Below are positions 60,872 to 64,000 of a stretch of DNA of 64,000 bases, piece by piece. The stretch spans positions 1 through 64,000 of the forward strand of contig JAICWO010000015.1 in NCBI GenBank assembly GCA_025934775.1, written 5' to 3'. The DNA comes from Gemmatimonadaceae bacterium. Lineage in GTDB: Bacteria; Gemmatimonadota; Gemmatimonadetes; Gemmatimonadales; Gemmatimonadaceae. The position numbers were made by a program, and so were the translations under genes. The notes under the pieces are model-generated. The model was not told where the DNA came from. It did not search any database and saw only the letters and a list, made by a program, of their open reading frames with translations. The first letter of the stretch is position 1, and each line of letters starts with the position of its first letter.

Positions 60872-61131
60872 TGAGGCGCTCGGTGCGAGCCCTGTCGGGC
60901 AATCGAGCTCGTCGCTGGTGAATGCGTCCAGAGTTTCGGGCGGGTAAGGTTAGCGTTTTTGAGTCTTTGCGCTAGAGGGCCGCAACTAAGCCGTTGCGCC
61001 CTTGGAAGTTGTCGTTTGCGATGGGTCTGGCGCACCCGAGGCTGATGTCGCAGTCCTGCGGTAATGGTGCCGAAGGATGCGCCTGATGCACGAACGGCGA
61101 GTCGTTTCAACCTTTTTTGGGGGCAAATGCA
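60872..61131. other. Intergenic region before the Spy-like gene
   Basis: 260 bases between the divergent hypothetical gene and the Spy-like gene. Several short inverted repeats suggest a structured leader, but no known riboswitch consensus was matched. It must include the promoter for the Spy-like gene. Confidence 0.4.
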
Positions 61132-61518
61132 ATGAAGAAGATGATGCGCATGGCAGTGATGGCCGCCGCGATGTTCGTCGCCGTGACGACGGTCGCGCGG
61201 GCGCAGGATCCGCAGCAGATGGGTGGTCGTCGTGGCGGTGGCCGCGGCCCGAACGTCGTCTCGCTGCTCAAGGATTCGCTCCACGTCTCCGACGCCGTTG
61301 CGGCGAAGGCTGACTCGATCGTGAAGGCCTCGCAGGCCGAGATGCAGGAAGCGCGTCAGTCGGCGGGTGACGATCGCCAGGCCGCGATGCAGAAGATGGG
61401 CGAGATCCGTCAGAAGCAGAACGAAGCGATCAAGGCGCTCCTCACGGACGAGCAGAAGGCGGCCTTCGACAAGATCATGGAAGGCATGCGCGGCCGTCGT
61501 GGCGGCGGCGGTCGTTGA
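61132..61518 (+). CDS. Periplasmic Spy/CpxP-like protein
   Basis: 128 residues: signal peptide (MRMAVMAAAMFVAVTTVARAQ), a Gly/Arg-rich stretch (GGRRGGGRG), then two helices with KADSIVKASQAEMQEARQSA and the LTxxQ-type motif LLTDEQKAAFDKIMEGM. It ends in a Gly/Arg tail, GRRGGGGR. Spy-like proteins are periplasmic chaperones or sensors. A strong terminator follows. Confidence 0.75.
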   Translation: MKKMMRMAVMAAAMFVAVTTVARAQDPQQMGGRRGGGRGPNVVSLLKDSLHVSDAVAAKADSIVKASQAEMQEARQSAGDDRQAAMQKMGEIRQKQNEAIKALLTDEQKAAFDKIMEGMRGRRGGGGR

Positions 61519-61547
61519 TCCGATCTGCCATTAGCAATCGCTGATAA

Positions 61548-61586
61548 ACGCGGGCCGTCACGATCGTGGCGGCCCGCGTTGTTTTC
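61548..61586 (+). terminator. Intrinsic terminator after the Spy-like gene
   Basis: A ten-base perfect stem (ACGCGGGCCG at 61548-61557 with CGGCCCGCGT at 61570-61579), with an inner CACGATCGTG palindrome, then GTTGTTTT. Confidence 0.8.
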
Positions 61587-61663
61587 CGACCGGTTTGCCC
61601 TGGCGGTGCACGCCGCCCACGCGCATCTTGCGCGGCCAATGCGCTCCTCCCACCCAGCGATCC

Positions 61664-62494
61664 GTGCGCGGTGAGTTCCTGGACCTCGCCGACGCGCGAG
61701 TCTACTACTACGCCGCGGGTACGCGCGGCGCCGGCGAGCCCGTCATCTTTCTTCACGGATTCCCCACCTCGGGGCATCTCTGGAGCGAGGTCGTGCCGCT
61801 CATTCCCGCCGGCCATCGCGTCGTCGTCCTGGACCTCCTCGGCTACGGCCGCAGCGATCGGCCGCTCAGGCGCCGCGTGGACATTCGCGCGCACGCCGCG
61901 CGCACGATCGCGGTCATGGACGAGCTGCGCATCCCCGCGGCGTGCGTCGTGGGCCACGGCCTGGGCGGCGGGATCGCGCAGTCGCTCGCGGTGCACCACG
62001 CCGATCGCGTGTCGCGCCTCTGTCTCATCGACAGCGTCGCGTTCGGGGAGTGGCCGACCCTCGAGGCGCGCGCCGTCCGCGCGCTGCTGCCGCTCATCCG
62101 GCTCCTGCCGCCCGAGGTGCTGACGTCGGTGCTGCGCCGCGACGTGCTGCGCGGCTACTCCAACCAGGACCACGCCGCGCATTCGATCGACCAGTATCTG
62201 CGCCAGTTCGCGAGCAACGAAGGCCGCGCCGCGCTGGTGGCCCACGTGCGCGCGCTCACGAGCGGCGAGACGACGGCGATTGCATCAGCATTACGGAATA
62301 TCAGAATTCCAACAGCAATCGTCTGGGGACAGCAGGACCGCGTGACGCCGCTCGGGACGGCCAGGCGCCTGCAGGCGGCCATTCCCGGCGCGACGCTCGA
62401 CGTGATTCCGGACGCGCGGCACTTCACGCCGGAGGAAGCGCCGCGGCAGGTAGCCGAGGCGGTGGGGCGGCTGCTGGGGAGAGGGGTGGCGTAG
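61664..62494 (+). CDS. Alpha/beta hydrolase with altered nucleophile
   Basis: 276 residues from GTG 61664 (a longer frame from 61595 would overlap the terminator). The hydrolase fold is intact: VIFLHGFPTSGHLWSEVV, LDLLGYGRSD, then VVGHGLGGGIAQSL, where Gly99 replaces the nucleophile Ser of GHSxGG. The acid WGQQDRVTPLG and the His PDARHFTPEE remain. The protein may be a non-catalytic relative or use another nucleophile. Confidence 0.8.
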   Translation: MRGEFLDLADARVYYYAAGTRGAGEPVIFLHGFPTSGHLWSEVVPLIPAGHRVVVLDLLGYGRSDRPLRRRVDIRAHAARTIAVMDELRIPAACVVGHGLGGGIAQSLAVHHADRVSRLCLIDSVAFGEWPTLEARAVRALLPLIRLLPPEVLTSVLRRDVLRGYSNQDHAAHSIDQYLRQFASNEGRAALVAHVRALTSGETTAIASALRNIRIPTAIVWGQQDRVTPLGTARRLQAAIPGATLDVIPDARHFTPEEAPRQVAEAVGRLLGRGVA

Positions 62495-62728
62495 GGTCGG
62501 CGGCTTCGCCGCCTGTAGGGTCGCTGCGCTGTAGGGTCGCGTCGGGCCCGTAGCGGGCCCTCGCTGTAGTGCGTCGCCTTCGGCGACTGGAGCCTCGTGA
62601 CGCCGTGACACGGCCGAAGGCCGTACATCAGCGAGGCGGCGAAGCCGCCGATGCGACCCTACAGTCGCGCGCCGTGCGCGCACAACCGTACCGCGAGCGC
62701 AGCGAGCACCCTACAGCTTCTACAGCTT
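62489..62728. repeat. Mosaic of GTAGGGTCG-type hairpins
   Basis: Units of GTAGGGTCG followed by short hairpins, e.g. GGCGGCTTCGCCGCC (62499-62513) and GGGCCCGTAGCGGGCCC (62544-62560), are mirrored by inverted units ending GCGACCCTACAG (62652-62663) and CACCCTACAG (62707-62716). It lies between the convergent hydrolase and kinase genes. A 9-base tandem repeat (CTACAGCTT, 62711-62728) covers the kinase stop codon. No gene. Confidence 0.7.
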
Positions 62729-64000
62729 CTTCAATTCCTCCGCCGCCCCGATCACATGCCCGATGTCCCGCGACAGCGCCCGCGCCTCCTGGGTCGCGCT
62801 CGTCACGTCCTCGATCGCCGAACCGATCCCGGACGAGCGCAGCTTGAGCAAATCCAGTTTCAAGGTCTGTAACATCAGCGACGCGCTCTCGAGTTGGTTC
62901 GCCAGCATCCGCCGGCGCTCGAGGAGATCGTGCAGCGTCGAGCGCTGCCGCTGAAGCAGGGACAGCCGCCGCTCGCGCTCGGCCGTCGCCGGCTCTGTCC
63001 CGAGCGCCGCGATGCGCTGGTCCAGCGCGCCGAGCGACGCGCCCGAGACGTCGGCGTCGAGGCGGTGCAGCGTCGTCGCAACCGACCCGACGCGCTGCGC
63101 CAGGGCGTCGATCGTCGGGCCGACGTCCGGGATCATCTCGCGCTCCACTGGCCGGAGCGCGGCGACGATGTCGCGCATCAGCGCGCGCTCGGACGCGGCA
63201 CGGCGCACCGATTCGCCGTGCGGACCGGCGAGTACATCCGGCGGCGCGAGCTCGGCGGCGAGTTGATCGGGGGTGAGAACGGGTTTGGGCGCGGCAACGG
63301 ACGACTGCGGTGATGCCGCTGCATCGGCCGCGCGCAGCTTCGCGCGGATCCCCTTCTTGAACGCGTCGATCGGGCCGATCCCGTCGGGCCAGATCGAACC
63401 GAGCTTGCGCAGCGCGTTGATGAACAAGAGTCCGCTCGGAATGAAGAACCACGGCGGACCGGCCATCGCGGCGTTCACCCCGAACAGCACGGTGCTCCAG
63501 ACCGCCCAGCTGATCACGCTGCGCCGAAACGAAGTCACGCGCTGTTCGAGCGGACGGTCGTCGAAGTGTCGATACGGCGTCGGCCACACCACGCGATCGT
63601 GCATCACCAATCCCACACCGCCGACCTGCTCGAGCTGCTGACGCACCGCGAGCCTCCGCTGCGTACGATGCCAGTCGCGCAGCTCACGGCCGCTCAGGCC
63701 AATCGGCGGCGCTGGAAAGGGCGCGGGCACCGGCGCGGGCGAATGCGGAATGCTCGGCATCGGCGGCACGAACGGCTGCGGCTCCGAGCGAAACCGCTTG
63801 CCGCGCGACGGAGCCGCCGCGGCGTCGAGGGCATCTCGGAATTCCGCGGCATCGCTCCACCGATCCTCGGGCCGCTTCGCGAGCGCGCGGTCGATCGCCA
63901 CCGCGAGATACGCCGGAATCTCCGGGCGCACGTCGCGGATCGGGCGCGGCCGCTCCGACACGTGCTTCACCAGCATCGCCGGTGTGTTCGCGGCCTTGAA
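62720..64000 (-). CDS. Ser/Thr protein kinase, 3' part
   Basis: Partial gene, continuing beyond the right edge (frame F-K-A-A-N-T-P-A-M-L-V-K-H-V). The end of the bacterial Ser/Thr kinase domain is visible (VSERPRPIRDVRPEIPAYLA, then RALAKRPEDRWSDAAEFRDA). It is followed by a Pro-rich linker, a two-helix membrane domain at about 145-200 of the visible part (VISWAVWSTVLFGVNAAMAG, then FFIPSGLLFINAL), and a C-terminal coiled-coil region. The kinase phosphorylates Ser/Thr; the membrane and coiled-coil parts may carry the signal. Confidence 0.85.
   Translation of the reverse strand, partial: FKAANTPAMLVKHVSERPRPIRDVRPEIPAYLAVAIDRALAKRPEDRWSDAAEFRDALDAAAAPSRGKRFRSEPQPFVPPMPSIPHSPAPVPAPFPAPPIGLSGRELRDWHRTQRRLAVRQQLEQVGGVGLVMHDRVVWPTPYRHFDDRPLEQRVTSFRRSVISWAVWSTVLFGVNAAMAGPPWFFIPSGLLFINALRKLGSIWPDGIGPIDAFKKGIRAKLRAADAAASPQSSVAAPKPVLTPDQLAAELAPPDVLAGPHGESVRRAASERALMRDIVAALRPVEREMIPDVGPTIDALAQRVGSVATTLHRLDADVSGASLGALDQRIAALGTEPATAERERRLSLLQRQRSTLHDLLERRRMLANQLESASLMLQTLKLDLLKLRSSGIGSAIEDVTSATQEARALSRDIGHVIGAAEELKKL

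Noticed and set aside
61021-61131. Possible riboswitch before the Spy-like gene
   Set aside because: Short hairpins only; no known riboswitch consensus (c-di-GMP, cobalamin, ykkC) could be matched.
1-64000. CRISPR arrays, prophage, integron or insertion-sequence genes
   Set aside because: No regularly spaced direct repeats, integrase, transposase or phage structural genes were seen; the palindromic repeats carry no gene.

Overview
The window is high-GC, densely coded DNA from a Gram-negative bacterium. Many genes are joined by 1-8 base overlaps (ATGA, GTGA and TTGA junctions). Outer-membrane barrels, a TonB-dependent-receptor-like protein, a TonB-like protein, an ADOP-type permease next to a PadR regulator, two large S9 peptidases, several DinB proteins and anti-sigma/ECF pairs together fit Gemmatimonadota best; this assignment is an inference from gene content. 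No rRNA, tRNA, CRISPR array, prophage or transposase gene was seen.

Layout. 0.2-9 kb: a GNAT acetyltransferase, two tiny membrane proteins, a secreted phospholipase-D-like protein, then a string of small cytosolic proteins (VOC, YkgJ-type, DinB, DUF488, DUF2007, RuvC-like) and an M20 peptidase. 8.7-12 kb: a YHYH/MORN/SCO1 operon divergent from an ECF sigma, anti-sigma and periplasmic protein operon. 12-25 kb: an S9 peptidase, NUDIX, outer-membrane barrel, TonB-like protein, DinB, msrB with a coupled 58-residue protein, a TPR protein, a Kir-type potassium channel, a second S9 peptidase and a PrcB-like lipoprotein. 25.5-33.5 kb: a 285-base inverted-repeat element, a BlaI-type repressor with two operators, a TonB-dependent-receptor-like protein, and a PadR regulator with a probable leaderless promoter next to an ADOP permease. 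33.4-43.7 kb (mostly minus strand): an MFS transporter with a secreted protein, a DUF5715/LysM protein, gamma-glutamyltransferase with an acyl-CoA ligase, an XdhC/SufU-like/MocA-like operon, and an SGNH hydrolase with ispH. 43.7-52.9 kb: LD-carboxypeptidase and soluble transhydrogenase, a second copy of the inverted-repeat element, a DUF84 phosphatase, a CGNR protein with a GNAT, a DEAH helicase and pfkA. 52.9-64 kb: a SelW-like gene with an in-frame UGA, a coiled-coil lipoprotein, a pseudopilin, an ECF sigma cluster with two carbohydrate-binding (CBM48-like) proteins, an RhlE-type helicase, two alpha/beta hydrolases, a Spy-like protein and the 3' part of a Ser/Thr kinase.

The strongest unusual observation is at 52906-53136 on the minus strand. 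It encodes a 76-residue Rdx/SelW-family protein whose second redox position (C-x-x-U) is a TGA codon, followed at once by a hairpin with the geometry of a bacterial SECIS element. A normal gene caller breaks this gene, so it is easily missed. Other points of interest are a two-copy palindromic element of about 280 bases, several other intergenic palindrome families, operator-promoter arrangements for the BlaI and PadR regulators, and an ECF sigma system whose anti-sigma-like and barrel proteins both carry glycogen-binding-type domains.
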